Of a stretch of 64,000 nucleotides of DNA, positions 8,057 through 17,014 are shown piece by piece. Under the pieces are notes generated by a model. It made no database searches, was not told where the DNA came from, and saw only the letters and a list, made by a program, of their open reading frames with translations. The DNA is taken from positions 101,021 through 165,020 of the forward strand of contig CAWEWG010000009.1 in NCBI GenBank assembly GCA_963812795.1. Reading direction: 5' to 3'. Source of the DNA: Hyphomicrobium_A sp963812795 (GTDB taxonomy: Bacteria; Pseudomonadota; Alphaproteobacteria; Rhizobiales; Hyphomicrobiaceae). The stretch's first letter is position 1. Each line of letters starts with the position of its first letter. The position numbers and the translations under genes were made by a program.

Positions 8057-9460
8057 ATGGCCGACAAAGAGGCATCCTCGTCAGCCGAGCCAGAGCTGCA
8101 GCGGGTCATGGGCCCGTGGCTGTTGCTGCTGTTCATCGTCGGCGACATCCTCGGCACCGGCATCTACGCGCTCACCGGGCAGGTGGCCAAGCACGTCGGC
8201 GGCGCCGTATGGCTACCGTTCCTCGTCGCCTTCTGCGTCGCGCTGCTGACCGCGTTCAGCTACCTGGAGCTCGTCACCAAGTATCCGAAAGCCGCCGGCG
8301 CCGCGCTCTATGCGCACCGCGCCTTCGGCATCCACTTCGTCACCTTCCTCATCGCCTTCGCCGTCATGTGCTCGGGCATAACCTCGGCGTCGACCGCCTC
8401 GCGCGCCTTCGCGGCGAATTTTTCGGACTCGATGGGCCTCGGTCTGGGCGGCTTCGGCGTGACGCTGGTGGGCCTCGTGTTTATGGCGGTGATCGCGGCG
8501 GTGAACTTCCGCGGCGTCGGCGAGAGCGTGAAGATCAACGTGGTGCTGACCTGCGTCGAGCTGACGGGGCTGCTGATCATCATCGTTATCGGCCTATGGG
8601 CCATCGGCGCCGGCACTGGTGACCTCGGCCGCGCCTTCCAGTTCACGTCCGCCAACGATAGCGACGTGATGTGGGCCGTGATCGCCGGCACGACGCTCGC
8701 CTTCTTCGCCATGGTCGGCTTCGAGGATTCGGTCAACATGGCCGAGGAGACCAAAGACCCCAGCCGCATCTTTCCCAAGGTGCTGCTCGCAGGTCTTGTC
8801 CTGACCGGCGTCGTCTACGTGCTGGTGTCCATCTCCGCCATCGCCCTCGTATCTCCAGAGGAATTGGGGGAAGGGGAGACGCCGCTGCTCAAGGTGGTGC
8901 AGGCCGGCGCGCCCGGATTTCCGCTCGGCGTATTCGGCATCATCACCATGTTCGCCGTGGCCAACAGCGCGTTGATCAACATGCTGATGGCGAGCCGGCT
9001 GATCTACGGCATGAGCCGCGAGCACGTGCTTCCCGCCGTGCTCGGCAAGGTGCATGCAACCCGGCACACGCCGTACATCGCCATCGGATTTACGACGCTG
9101 CTGGCGTTCGCGCTTATTGCCTTCGTCGGCGAGGTGCCGGCGCTGGGCGGCACGACGGCGCTGCTGCTGCTGTGCGTGTTTACGGTCGTCAACATCGCGG
9201 TGCTGGTGCTGCGCAAGGATACCGTCACGCATAAGCACTTCCGCGCACCGACCTTCGTGCCGGTGCTCGGCGGCCTGTGCTGCGCCTTTCTCGTCGGCCC
9301 ATGGACCGGCCGCAATCCGCAGCAATACGTCATCGCCGCCATCCTCATCGCCATCGGCATCGCCCTGTGGTTCGTCACCATGGCGGTGAACAAGCACCTG
9401 GGACAGAAGCCGTCCGAGCCCCTCGCCGAGGACATCGGTGGCCCCGGCCCGAAGAACTGA
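8057..9460 (+). CDS. APC superfamily amino acid permease
   Basis: A 467-residue integral inner-membrane protein with about 12 hydrophobic segments. It has the APC-family N-terminal signature GDILGTGIYALTG in its first helix and GFEDSVNMAEETKDPSR between later helices, as in cationic or neutral amino-acid transporters. It likely couples uptake of an amino acid or polyamine to an ion gradient; the substrate cannot be told from sequence. A GGGGAA ribosome-binding site precedes the ATG. A terminator-like hairpin follows at 9472-9499. Confidence 0.88.
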   Translation: MADKEASSSAEPELQRVMGPWLLLLFIVGDILGTGIYALTGQVAKHVGGAVWLPFLVAFCVALLTAFSYLELVTKYPKAAGAALYAHRAFGIHFVTFLIAFAVMCSGITSASTASRAFAANFSDSMGLGLGGFGVTLVGLVFMAVIAAVNFRGVGESVKINVVLTCVELTGLLIIIVIGLWAIGAGTGDLGRAFQFTSANDSDVMWAVIAGTTLAFFAMVGFEDSVNMAEETKDPSRIFPKVLLAGLVLTGVVYVLVSISAIALVSPEELGEGETPLLKVVQAGAPGFPLGVFGIITMFAVANSALINMLMASRLIYGMSREHVLPAVLGKVHATRHTPYIAIGFTTLLAFALIAFVGEVPALGGTTALLLLCVFTVVNIAVLVLRKDTVTHKHFRAPTFVPVLGGLCCAFLVGPWTGRNPQQYVIAAILIAIGIALWFVTMAVNKHLGQKPSEPLAEDIGGPGPKN

Positions 9461-9471
9461 GGCGGGCGAGG

Positions 9472-9499
9472 TTCCGGAGCGACACGCGCCGCTCCGGAA
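9472..9499. terminator. hairpin between convergent genes
   Basis: A perfect 10-bp stem (TTCCGGAGCG pairing with CGCTCCGGAA) with an 8-base loop lies between the APC permease gene and the convergent small exported protein gene. No long T run follows on the + strand, so it is an inferred bidirectional 3' end rather than a classical intrinsic terminator. Confidence 0.5.
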
Positions 9500-9508
9500 T
9501 GGTGGGCA

Positions 9509-9742
9509 TCAGCAGCCGTGGTTACGCATGCAGCGGCGATAGCGCCAGCCCCAGCCCCAGCGGTCGCGGCAGATGTAGTTCCAGCGTGCGCAGCGGCGCC
9601 AGCCGACCTTGTCGACCATGCTCTGCGCGGGCAGGAGTTTGCTGGTTGTCAGGCCCGACACCGGGCTGGCCTGCACGGGGGTGAGGAAGGCAGCGGCCGA
9701 CATGGCGCAAACCGCACTCGCAACGATGAGGGTTCGAGACAT
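9509..9742 (-). CDS. small exported Trp/Arg/Cys-rich protein
   Basis: A 77-residue protein with a signal peptide (MSRTLIVASAVCAMSAAAFL, cleavage near VQA). Its C-terminal 30 residues contain four cysteines, several Trp and many Arg (WRRCARWNYICRDRWGWGW, then RRCMRNHGC at the very end). Small exported proteins with this kind of Cys/Trp/Arg tail are frequent in rhizobial genomes and have no known function that I can cite. The spacing suggests two disulfides. It is transcribed convergently with the permease gene. Confidence 0.65.
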   Translation of the reverse strand: MSRTLIVASAVCAMSAAAFLTPVQASPVSGLTTSKLLPAQSMVDKVGWRRCARWNYICRDRWGWGWRYRRCMRNHGC

Positions 9743-9892
9743 TGCGGATACTCCGTTTGGACTGTTTGGACCGCACGGCGCCGGAACGTCGTGCGCGTGC
9801 CTAGAAAGGCTCCGGGCAGCTGAACCGCCGATGAACCGAACCTCAAATCTTGTTGCAGCGGAGCGCCTTGGAAATAGCGCCGCGCATGCGCT

Positions 9893-10699
9893 TCACCGCT
9901 CGGCGGCTTTGGCTTCGTCCCACAGGGCGTCCATCTCGGCGAGGTCAGATTGCGCCGGCGTGCGTCCCTGGGCGGCGAGCTGTTGCTCGATGTAGCGGAA
10001 GCGACGCGCGAACTTCTCGTTCGCGGCGCGCAGGGCGGCTTCGGGATCGAGTTTGAGGTGGCGCGCGACGTTGGCGACGACGAACAGCAGGTCGCCGAAT
10101 TCCTCCTCGATGTCAGGATCGGGCTCGGAGGACTTGCCGCCGTTCTTGGCGATCGCGTCATGCAGCTCGGCAATCTCTTCCTCGAGCTTGGCAAAGACGG
10201 GCGCCAGCGACGGCCAGTCGAACCCGACCTTGGCGGCTTTGTTCTGCAACTTGATGGCGCGCGTCAGGGCGGGGAGGGCGGCCGGCACGTCGTCGAGAAC
10301 GCCGCGTCGTTCCGCGCCGGCTTTCTCCGCCGCCTTGGCGCGCTCCCAGAAGCCCGACGTCACGCCGGCGGCGCGCTCTGCGTCGGTGCCGAACACGTGC
10401 GGATGGCGGCGGATCATTTTCGTCGTCACCGCCTCGACGACGTCGCCGAAGGCGAACGCACCCTGCTCCTCGGCCATGCGCGAGTGATAGACGACCTGCA
10501 GCAAGAGGTCGCCGAGCTCGTCCTTGAGATGCACTAGGTCGCTGCGCGCGATCGCATCGGCGACCTCGTACGCCTCCTCGATGGTGTAGGGGGCGATGGT
10601 CGCGAACGTCTGCTCCTGATCCCACGGGCAACCGGTCTTAGGATCGCGCAGCGCGGCCATGATCTCGATGAGGCGGGAGATATCTTTCGAAGGAGTCAT
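9893..10699 (-). CDS. mazG: nucleoside triphosphate pyrophosphohydrolase MazG
   Basis: A 268-residue cytoplasmic protein that hydrolyses (d)NTPs to monophosphates, cleaning the nucleotide pool. It has the two tandem MazG domains of the long form. The first carries GCPWDQEQT and the metal-binding TIEEAYEVADAI with a downstream ELGDLLLQVVYH. The second carries KLEEEIAELHDAI and EEEFGDLLFVVANV. The length matches E. coli MazG. The ATG at 10699 is preferred over an in-frame GTG three codons upstream. It stands alone, downstream of the DUF2306-like gene. Confidence 0.93.
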   Translation of the reverse strand: MTPSKDISRLIEIMAALRDPKTGCPWDQEQTFATIAPYTIEEAYEVADAIARSDLVHLKDELGDLLLQVVYHSRMAEEQGAFAFGDVVEAVTTKMIRRHPHVFGTDAERAAGVTSGFWERAKAAEKAGAERRGVLDDVPAALPALTRAIKLQNKAAKVGFDWPSLAPVFAKLEEEIAELHDAIAKNGGKSSEPDPDIEEEFGDLLFVVANVARHLKLDPEAALRAANEKFARRFRYIEQQLAAQGRTPAQSDLAEMDALWDEAKAAER

Positions 10700-10736
10700 G
10701 CGCGGCACCCTAATCGATGCGCCGCGTCGTCGAAAG

Positions 10737-11420
10737 CTAGTGGCGTGTCGCGGCTCGCGCAGGCGGCGCCCAGGGTGTGGGCAGCAGCGTCACGAGGGCG
10801 AGCGGAATGAGCCAGCCAAGCCAGGCGGCGCAGCCGTAGACCGTATCGAACGGCAGGTCGTAGCCGGTGGCGACTGTCGTCGTCAGCCGCACCCATAGCG
10901 CGCCGGAGGCTACGGCGCCCATGGCCAACATCAGCCGTGCGTGATCGGCGAAGCGGCGTCGGCGCACGGCGATGATGCCCAGCGCGATCAGGGCGAGCCA
11001 GACGATGCCCTGCGCCAGGAAGCCGGCACGCGCCATGACGACAGAATGGCTATAGAGCGCGACGGGCAGCGAGGTGAGTGCGCCGAGCAACACGGCAACG
11101 GCCGTGACGTAGCCAAGCGGACGGTGCCAGGCGCTGTTACGGCGCAGGGCGATGACCGTGGGGATGAGCAACAGCGCGGCGCCCGAGGCCAGCATGTGCA
11201 GTTTGAAAATGCCGGGCAGGCTCTGGTCGACGACGAACAGATTGTAGGGGAGCGGGATGGCACCGAGCCCCTGCGAAACGGCGACGATGCCGGTCGGCAG
11301 CGCCAGCAGCAAGACCAGGCAAATGACGGCAAGACGGGGAGCGCGCGCGACAAGCAGGCGAAGGCGAGACATAAATTCGCCGGCCGGAAGAGGTGTGGTC
11401 ACCGCGTTGGTCATCGTCAT
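10737..11420 (-). CDS. DUF2306-like integral membrane protein
   Basis: About 227 residues with six to seven hydrophobic segments. Features are an early helix (LAVICLVLLLALPTG), conserved-looking FKLHMLASGAALLLIP, WHRPLGYVTA and FADHARLMLAM, with histidines at membrane edges as in DUF2306 proteins. Function is unknown; an inner-membrane location is clear. Possible ATG starts are 11420, 11414 and 11372, none with a convincing ribosome-binding site. If 11420 is right, only 18 bp separate it from the divergent gene at 11439, so promoters would overlap coding sequence. Confidence 0.6.
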   Translation of the reverse strand: MTMTNAVTTPLPAGEFMSRLRLLVARAPRLAVICLVLLLALPTGIVAVSQGLGAIPLPYNLFVVDQSLPGIFKLHMLASGAALLLIPTVIALRRNSAWHRPLGYVTAVAVLLGALTSLPVALYSHSVVMARAGFLAQGIVWLALIALGIIAVRRRRFADHARLMLAMGAVASGALWVRLTTTVATGYDLPFDTVYGCAAWLGWLIPLALVTLLPTPWAPPARAATRH

Positions 11421-11438
11421 CGAGCTTCGAGGCACGTC

Positions 11439-11927
11439 ATGTTGAAAGTCATACTGAGCGGTCTTTGTGTTCTGGCAACGGCGTCACCGCTCTTCGCCGG
11501 CATCACCGCCGCGAATATCGCCGGCCGCTGGCAGGGCGCTAGCTACGCCGGCGATGCCGGCGGGCCGTTGACGCTCGACATCGTCGCCTGCGGCGCCGGT
11601 TGGTGCGGCATCAAGGTCGACGTCGGCGACAAGTGCGGCGGCACTGCCTTGAAGATCGACGCCGGCGAAGCCCTGCCCGACAGCGACTACATCCAGTTCA
11701 AGGGCTCCCTGCAGCTGGCGCCGGGGACCGAGCCGTACGTCGTGCAAACATCCCTCTTTATGCCCACCGCCGACACCCCATCAGGTGCGGCGCTGACGCT
11801 GCAGATCACCGGCGACACCGGCGGCGAGTTCCGCGCCTACCGTCGCTCGTTCCCGTTCGAAGCACAGATGGCGCGCATCAAGGACGCCGTCTGTCAGGCG
11901 CCGGAGACAGTCTCGTCGCTGAACTAG
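11439..11927 (+). CDS. exported Cys-containing protein, tandem paralogue 1
   Basis: A 162-residue protein with a signal peptide (MLKVILSGLCVLATASPLFA). The mature part shares with the next gene the blocks IAGRW, LTLDIVACG, GWCGIKV, VGDKCGGTALK, GTEPY, TGDTGGE and RRSFPFEA, with conserved cysteines at matching positions and KDAVC near the end. Such a pattern suggests a disulfide-bonded beta-barrel-like periplasmic protein. The family has no name that I recognise. The two genes are 25 bp apart, read the same way and are probably one transcript. Confidence 0.7.
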   Translation: MLKVILSGLCVLATASPLFAGITAANIAGRWQGASYAGDAGGPLTLDIVACGAGWCGIKVDVGDKCGGTALKIDAGEALPDSDYIQFKGSLQLAPGTEPYVVQTSLFMPTADTPSGAALTLQITGDTGGEFRAYRRSFPFEAQMARIKDAVCQAPETVSSLN

Positions 11928-11952
11928 ATCACCCGCAGCAGTGGGGCTTGTC

Positions 11953-12438
11953 ATGGTGAAGCGCTCGTTCGGCGCCATCTCGGTTCTGGTGGTTATCGCA
12001 CCGCTGGTCGCCGGCGCCGCGACCCGCGAGCTCAAAACGGCCGACATCGCCGGGCGATGGTCGGGCACCAGCCATGCCGAGAAAAGCCGCAGCATTCTCA
12101 CCCTCGATATCGTCGCCTGCGGCACTGGCTGGTGCGGCATCAAGGTCGAAGTCGGCGACAAATGCGGCGGCACTGCCCTGAAGTTGAATTCGGGCGTGGT
12201 CAAAGAGAACAACGGGCAATTCCAAGGTACGCTGTCTCTCATTCCCGGCACCGAGCCCTACACGATCCACGCCACGATCTTTCCGCCCGACGAAGGCAAG
12301 CCACTCGAAATGCAGGTCACTGGCGATACGGGTGGCAACTATCAGGCCCTGCGGCGTTCATTCCCCTTCGAGGCGGCGTTGGCGCGCGTGAAGGACGCCG
12401 TCTGCCGATCGCCGGCCACCGTCTCGTCGCTGCAGTAG
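11953..12438 (+). CDS. exported Cys-containing protein, tandem paralogue 2
   Basis: A 161-residue paralogue of the preceding gene, with its own signal peptide (cleavage near AGA-AT). The same order of blocks is kept: IAGRWSG, LTLDIVACGTGWCGIKV, VGDKCGGTALKL, PGTEPY, QVTGDTGGNYQALRRSFPF, KDAVCRSP. Identity appears to be roughly half by eye. The ATG at 11953 is chosen over an in-frame GTG at 11941 because the signal peptide then starts normally. The pair arose by local duplication; a periplasmic location is inferred. Confidence 0.7.
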   Translation: MVKRSFGAISVLVVIAPLVAGAATRELKTADIAGRWSGTSHAEKSRSILTLDIVACGTGWCGIKVEVGDKCGGTALKLNSGVVKENNGQFQGTLSLIPGTEPYTIHATIFPPDEGKPLEMQVTGDTGGNYQALRRSFPFEAALARVKDAVCRSPATVSSLQ

Positions 12439-12531
12439 CCTTCCCCGCGCCCCTTGTTCGCGCGCGTCGCGCCGGTCTACCATCGGCGCGGGGAACGCGT
12501 CCGCCGCACGGGCGCCGAGCGGACAACGGGC

Positions 12532-13287
12532 ATGATCATCCTGCGCATCTTGGCCAACGCCGTCATCATGGCCGGCGAGGTGGCGGCCGTCGCCGCGCTC
12601 GCGGCCTTCGCCTTCTACTACCCGTTCGTGTTCGCCGGGGTCACGGCCGCCCTGAGCTTTGTCCTCGGCCTGCGGCTCGAGGTGGCGCGGCTGCGCTACG
12701 AGCTGCCGTTCTACTTCGGCGGCCTCGTCAAGCGCGGGACGATCTTCACGGTGCTCGTCGGCTCCTTCGAGGCGCTGTTCAAGGGCGTGCTGGCCGGCGT
12801 TGCCGCGCTGTTCACCTTCGCCGGGACCAACACCGATCGGTTATTTTGGGTCGCGGTGCTGTTCGGGTTGTGCGTTTACGCCGGCGCGGCGGTCCTGCGG
12901 CTCTTGTCGCTCCGCGCCGATGCGCTGCCATTGCGCTGGGGGTATTTTCGCCTGGCGCCGCCGCTCGGCCTCTTGTTCTCCGCCGGGCTGGCGCTGCTCA
13001 CGGCCATGGCCGTCCTGCCCGCCGCGAACGTCACCGGCATCGGCTGGGACATCATCTTCAACACGCCGGCCGAGCCCTCGATCGCGCAGGTCAGCGAGCT
13101 GTTCTTCCAGCTCAAGCAGGCGTTCGATGAGTTCATCGTCAAGGCGCTCGGCGTGTTCATGAGCGAGGAATGGGCGCGCCTCGTCGGCATCGTCATCAGC
13201 GTCAACGTGCTGTCGGGCTTCGTCAGCGCACTCTATGCCGCCATCATTTCAGGGGGCGTGCGCAAGGCCGAGGACGCGCTGCTGTGA
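12532..13287 (+). CDS. polytopic membrane protein of unknown function
   Basis: A 251-residue protein with six or more hydrophobic segments spread over its length, a short polar loop ELFFQLKQAFDEFIVKAL near residue 190 and a final helix (IVISVNVLSGFVSALYAAII). No transporter signature is evident. The ATG at 12532 starts directly on the first membrane helix; the frame upstream of it is Arg-rich and unlikely to be translated. Its stop overlaps the GTG start of the next gene (GTGA overlap), indicating translational coupling with the SRPBCC protein. Confidence 0.6.
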   Translation: MIILRILANAVIMAGEVAAVAALAAFAFYYPFVFAGVTAALSFVLGLRLEVARLRYELPFYFGGLVKRGTIFTVLVGSFEALFKGVLAGVAALFTFAGTNTDRLFWVAVLFGLCVYAGAAVLRLLSLRADALPLRWGYFRLAPPLGLLFSAGLALLTAMAVLPAANVTGIGWDIIFNTPAEPSIAQVSELFFQLKQAFDEFIVKALGVFMSEEWARLVGIVISVNVLSGFVSALYAAIISGGVRKAEDALL

Positions 13288-13751
13288 GTGAGGGCCGGAC
13301 CGACACCGGATCGCGCATCATTGGGGCGACGCCCCAGGCACTCTACGACGCGTTTCTCGATCCGCAGGCCGTGGCGCATTGGCGACCGCCGGCCGGCATG
13401 CGGGCGGAGATCTACAACTTCGATGCGCGCGAGGGCGGCGGCTATCGCATGGCGTTCATCTATCGGGGCGACGATCCGACGGTGCGTGGCAAGACGACTG
13501 AGCACGCCGACGTCTTCGAAGGCCGGTTCGTGGAACTCGTCCCGAACGAGCGCATCGTCGAGCAGGCAACGTTCGAGAGCGACGATCCGATGTTCGCAGG
13601 CGTCATGACCGTCACGACCACCTTCAGAGTGGTGGCGGAGGGTACCGAGGTGACGATGGTGTGCTCAGACGTGCCTGAGGGCATCAGCGCGGCTGATCAC
13701 GCGGACGGGATCGCCTCGACGCTGGCGAACCTCGCGGCCTATACCGAATGA
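13284..13751 (+). CDS. SRPBCC/AHSA1-domain protein
   Basis: A 155-residue soluble protein starting at a GTG that overlaps the stop of the upstream membrane protein gene by four bases. The pattern is typical of the AHSA1 (activator of Hsp90 ATPase homologue 1-like) branch of the START/SRPBCC fold: TPQALYDAFLDPQAVAHWRPPAG near the N-terminus, then FEGRFVELVPNERIVEQATFES, then a TVTTTFRVVAEGTEVTM strand pair and a closing helix. These proteins bind hydrophobic ligands in a deep cavity; the ligand is unknown. Coupling to a membrane protein hints at a joint role but does not identify it. Confidence 0.78.
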   Translation: MSEGRTDTGSRIIGATPQALYDAFLDPQAVAHWRPPAGMRAEIYNFDAREGGGYRMAFIYRGDDPTVRGKTTEHADVFEGRFVELVPNERIVEQATFESDDPMFAGVMTVTTTFRVVAEGTEVTMVCSDVPEGISAADHADGIASTLANLAAYTE

Positions 13752-13844
13752 CCAAGCGCCCACGTCATTCGCATAATATATATTATGGAATGTCGACATA
13801 AGTTAACGTGTGTTTACGGGAAGTTGCCAGTCTAGCGGAGCCGG

Positions 13845-15377
13845 CTACTTCTCGGCCTTCTCGTACTTGTCGGACACGAACCGGTCGAGCAGCCGGACGC
13901 CCCAGCCGGCACCCCAGCTCGGGCTGATCTCCGACTTGGGTGCGTCCATCGCCGTGCCGGCAAGATCGATGTGCGCCCAGGGCGTGTCCTTGACGAAATA
14001 CTTGATGAAGGCCGCCGCCGTGCACGCGCCCGCCCACCGGCCGCCGATGTTCTTGATGTCGCAATTCTTGCTCTCGAGCATCTTGTCGTAGGCCTTGTCG
14101 AGCGGCATGCGCCACAGCTTCTCGCCCGTCTCGGCCGATGCTTCGAGCAGATCGGCGGCGAGCTTGTCGTCGTTGACGAAGAGGCCTGCGTACTCCTTGC
14201 CGAGTGCCACCATGATAGCGCCTGTGAGCGTCGCCAGGTCGATCATCAGCCGCGGCTTGAAGCGCTCCTGCACGTAGGAGATGAGGTCAACGAGAACGAG
14301 ACGGCCTTCGGCATCGGTGTTGAGGATCTCGACCGTCTGGCCGGAGTGCGCGCGCACGATGTCGCCGGGCCGCGTCGCCGCGCCCGAGGGCATGTTCTCG
14401 ACGAGGCCGATGATGCCGATGACGTTGACGTTGGCCTTGCGCTCGGCCAGCGCCTGCATGGTGCCGACGACCGCGGCGGCGCCGCCCATGTCGCCCTTCA
14501 TGTCCTCCATGCCGGCAGCCGGCTTGATGGAGATGCCGCCGGTGTCGAAGACGACGCCCTTGCCGATGAAGCAAAGCGGCTTGGCGCGCTTCGACTTGGC
14601 GCCGTGCCACTGCATGATGGCGACACGCGCCGGGCGTACGCTGCCCTGCGCGACAGCCAGCAGGGCGCCCATCTTCAATTCGGCGATCTGGTCGGCATCG
14701 AGGATCTCGACCTCGAGGCCCGAGCTCTCCAGCTCCTTGACTCGATCGGCGAACTCGACCGGCCCCAGCGCGTTGGCCGGCTCGTTGACGAGATCGCGCG
14801 CCGTGATGATGCCGTTGGCGACGGCTGCGTAGCGAGCGAAGGCGGCACGCGCCTTGTCGGGATCGGCGCAATGCACGACCAGCTTCTGCAGCGCGTCGGA
14901 CCCGTTGCCGTTGTCGTCCTCGCTTGGGCGCTTGGTCAGGTACTTGCGGAACTCGTAGTGGCGCAGCGAGGCGCCGAAGGCGAGCATCGCGGCAATCGCC
15001 TCGGGCTTGGGACCGCCGGCTTCCGCCGCTTCGGCGATGAGGCTTGCCGTTTTCGTCTTGCGGGCGCCGATGGCGCCGCCCGCCGAGCCGCCGAGCAGCA
15101 CCCAGTCGTTTTCGCTGAGCTCGCCCGTCTTGCCGCTGCCGAGCAGGATGACGCGGTTGACGCCGCCGAGGCGCGGCGGCGCCAGCACCTCCACCGTCGC
15201 CTTCTTGCGCCCCTTGTACTGTGCCGCTTCCGCCGCCTTGAGCAGCGCCCCGCCCGAGCGCTGGTCGAGATCGCGGCCGCGGCTCCCGAGCGCCACGTCA
15301 TCGCCGGCGAGCACGAGGACGGTCGGCTCGAGGTCGGCGTTGAGCGGTTGAAAGACGATTTCGGGGCGGCTGGTCAT
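13845..15377 (-). CDS. pepA: leucyl aminopeptidase (M17 cytosol aminopeptidase)
   Basis: A 510-residue cytosolic dinuclear-metal exopeptidase that removes N-terminal residues from peptides. The M17 signature NTDAEGRLVLVD is present at about residue 350, with GKGVVFDTGGISIKP and MKGDMGGAAAV upstream supplying metal and catalytic lysine ligands. The length fits the family. The ATG at 15377 is chosen since the Arg/Cys-rich frame upstream of it is not protein-like. It is transcribed divergently from lptF, the usual arrangement in this bacterial group, where holC is often also nearby but is absent here. Confidence 0.96.
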   Translation of the reverse strand: MTSRPEIVFQPLNADLEPTVLVLAGDDVALGSRGRDLDQRSGGALLKAAEAAQYKGRKKATVEVLAPPRLGGVNRVILLGSGKTGELSENDWVLLGGSAGGAIGARKTKTASLIAEAAEAGGPKPEAIAAMLAFGASLRHYEFRKYLTKRPSEDDNGNGSDALQKLVVHCADPDKARAAFARYAAVANGIITARDLVNEPANALGPVEFADRVKELESSGLEVEILDADQIAELKMGALLAVAQGSVRPARVAIMQWHGAKSKRAKPLCFIGKGVVFDTGGISIKPAAGMEDMKGDMGGAAAVVGTMQALAERKANVNVIGIIGLVENMPSGAATRPGDIVRAHSGQTVEILNTDAEGRLVLVDLISYVQERFKPRLMIDLATLTGAIMVALGKEYAGLFVNDDKLAADLLEASAETGEKLWRMPLDKAYDKMLESKNCDIKNIGGRWAGACTAAAFIKYFVKDTPWAHIDLAGTAMDAPKSEISPSWGAGWGVRLLDRFVSDKYEKAEK

Positions 15378-15795
15378 GCGTCGAGGCTCCAGGTGGCGTT
15401 GCGGGCAAAGGACGTCCCGCCGAGTTGCAATGCGCCACGCGGGAAGCAACTCCGCGCTAGACCCCGCCGCCGAGCAGGGACCCAAGCCATGCATGGAAGG
15501 CAGGGAAGTCCGAAACGTCGGCATCCGAGCTAACCCGCGGGCGCCGTGCTGGCAAGCGAGGCAGGGCGAAACGGACATCAAGCCGCCGTGTTCGCCACCG
15601 CCGTTCCCCACTTGTTCGCCAAGGGCCGGTCCCGCGCCTCCCGGCGACTATCGAGCCAAGCCACCGTCGGCGCCACAGCGGCCAAGTGACTGGGGAAAAG
15701 CCGAATTTCCGCCACTGTAGCGTGGGACCAGGGCGTATGGGACGGGCCGGGGGGCCGGCATCCCGGCGGCGCCCTCTTATTCGCACCTGGTCAGC
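15378..15795. other. divergent promoter region pepA / lptF
   Basis: About 418 bp lies between the divergent starts of pepA and lptF. Open frames here are Pro/Arg-rich and lack ribosome-binding sites, so I see no gene. It should carry promoters for both operons; no specific box can be named with confidence. Confidence 0.5.
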
Positions 15796-17010
15796 ATGAC
15801 GATCTTCGAAAGGTATGTCTTTCGGCAGGCCGGGTCCGCGCTGCTCATCATCCTGTTGTCGCTGTCGAGCATCGTTTGGGTGGCGCTGGCGCTGCGCCAG
15901 CTCAACGTCGTGACCAGCCAGGGTCAGGACGTCTGGATGCTGATCAAGATGACCACCCTGGCGCTGCCCAACTTGATGGCCATCGTCGCCCCGTTCTCGC
16001 TGCTGATTGCCTCCATCCATACCCTCAACCGCCTCAACGGCGATTCAGAGCTGATCGTGCTGACGGCGTCCGGGGGCACGATCTGGCGTGCGGCAAAGCC
16101 ATTGATGGCACTCGCGCTGCTGGTGGCGCTGGGCGTCGCCTTCGTCAATCACATCGGCATGCCGTGGAGCCTCAAGATGCTGCGCCAGTACATCGTACAG
16201 GTGCGCGCCAACATCCTCACCCAGGTCATCCAGCCCGGCGCCTTCTCGAGCCCTGAAGAAGGGCTGACGTTCCACATTCGCGAACGTGAGCCGAACGGCG
16301 AATTGCTCGGCCTCATCGTCCACGACACGCGCAACAAAGAGCTCAATCAGTCCTATCTCGCCGAGCGCGGCGTCATCGTGCAGCGGCCGCCCTCGAACTT
16401 CATGGTGATGACCAAGGGGCACATCGTCCGCCGCACTGACAAGGACGAGCCGCCACAAATCATCGCCTTCGAGAAATACGCGGTCGATCTCGACCAGTTC
16501 GAGAAGAAGATGGACGAGGACGGCGAAGACTTGAAGCCGCGCGAGCGCTACCTCAGCGAGCTGCTCTACCCCGAAGCGACCTCGGAGAGCTTCAAGAAGA
16601 CGCCGGGTAAGTTCCGCGCCGAGTTGCATGAGCGATTCTCGAACCCGCTCTACCCCCTCGCCTTCGCCCTGATCGCTCTGGCGGCCGTCGGGCAGGCGCA
16701 CTCGACCCGCCAGAACCGGGTTCAGCAGGTGGCATTGGCCGCCGTGCTGGCGGCGATGCTCCGCCTCGGCGGCCTTGCCCTCAACAACGTGGTCGTGCTC
16801 AACGAAGCGGCGACCCCGCTGCTCTATGCCCTGCCGCTGTCGGCGATGCTCGGCGCGCTGCTGCTGATGGAGCGGGCACGCCGCAAGCTGTCGACCTCGC
16901 GCTTCCCCGGCCTCATCTTCGACCCCATCGCCCAGACGTTCATGTTCATCATTGGCCTCATTCCGGGCTGGCGCCGTGCGGCACCCGGCGCATCCGGCGG
17001 GCGGAGGTGA
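15796..17010 (+). CDS. lptF: LPS export ABC transporter permease LptF
   Basis: A 404-residue inner-membrane permease of the LptB2FG transporter, which extracts lipopolysaccharide from the inner membrane and passes it to the periplasmic bridge. It begins MTIFERYVFRQAG, a family-typical start. Three N-terminal membrane helices, a large periplasmic beta-jellyroll region (about residues 130-270) and three C-terminal helices (from LYPLAFALIALAAVGQA) follow. It heads an operon with lptG 4 bp downstream and lptD after that. Confidence 0.94.
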   Translation: MTIFERYVFRQAGSALLIILLSLSSIVWVALALRQLNVVTSQGQDVWMLIKMTTLALPNLMAIVAPFSLLIASIHTLNRLNGDSELIVLTASGGTIWRAAKPLMALALLVALGVAFVNHIGMPWSLKMLRQYIVQVRANILTQVIQPGAFSSPEEGLTFHIREREPNGELLGLIVHDTRNKELNQSYLAERGVIVQRPPSNFMVMTKGHIVRRTDKDEPPQIIAFEKYAVDLDQFEKKMDEDGEDLKPRERYLSELLYPEATSESFKKTPGKFRAELHERFSNPLYPLAFALIALAAVGQAHSTRQNRVQQVALAAVLAAMLRLGGLALNNVVVLNEAATPLLYALPLSAMLGALLLMERARRKLSTSRFPGLIFDPIAQTFMFIIGLIPGWRRAAPGASGGRR

Positions 17011-17014
17011 GCGC

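Noticed and set aside
13971..15533. 520-codon + strand frame antisense to pepA
   Set aside because: No protein-like blocks; pepA on the opposite strand carries the complete M17 signature.
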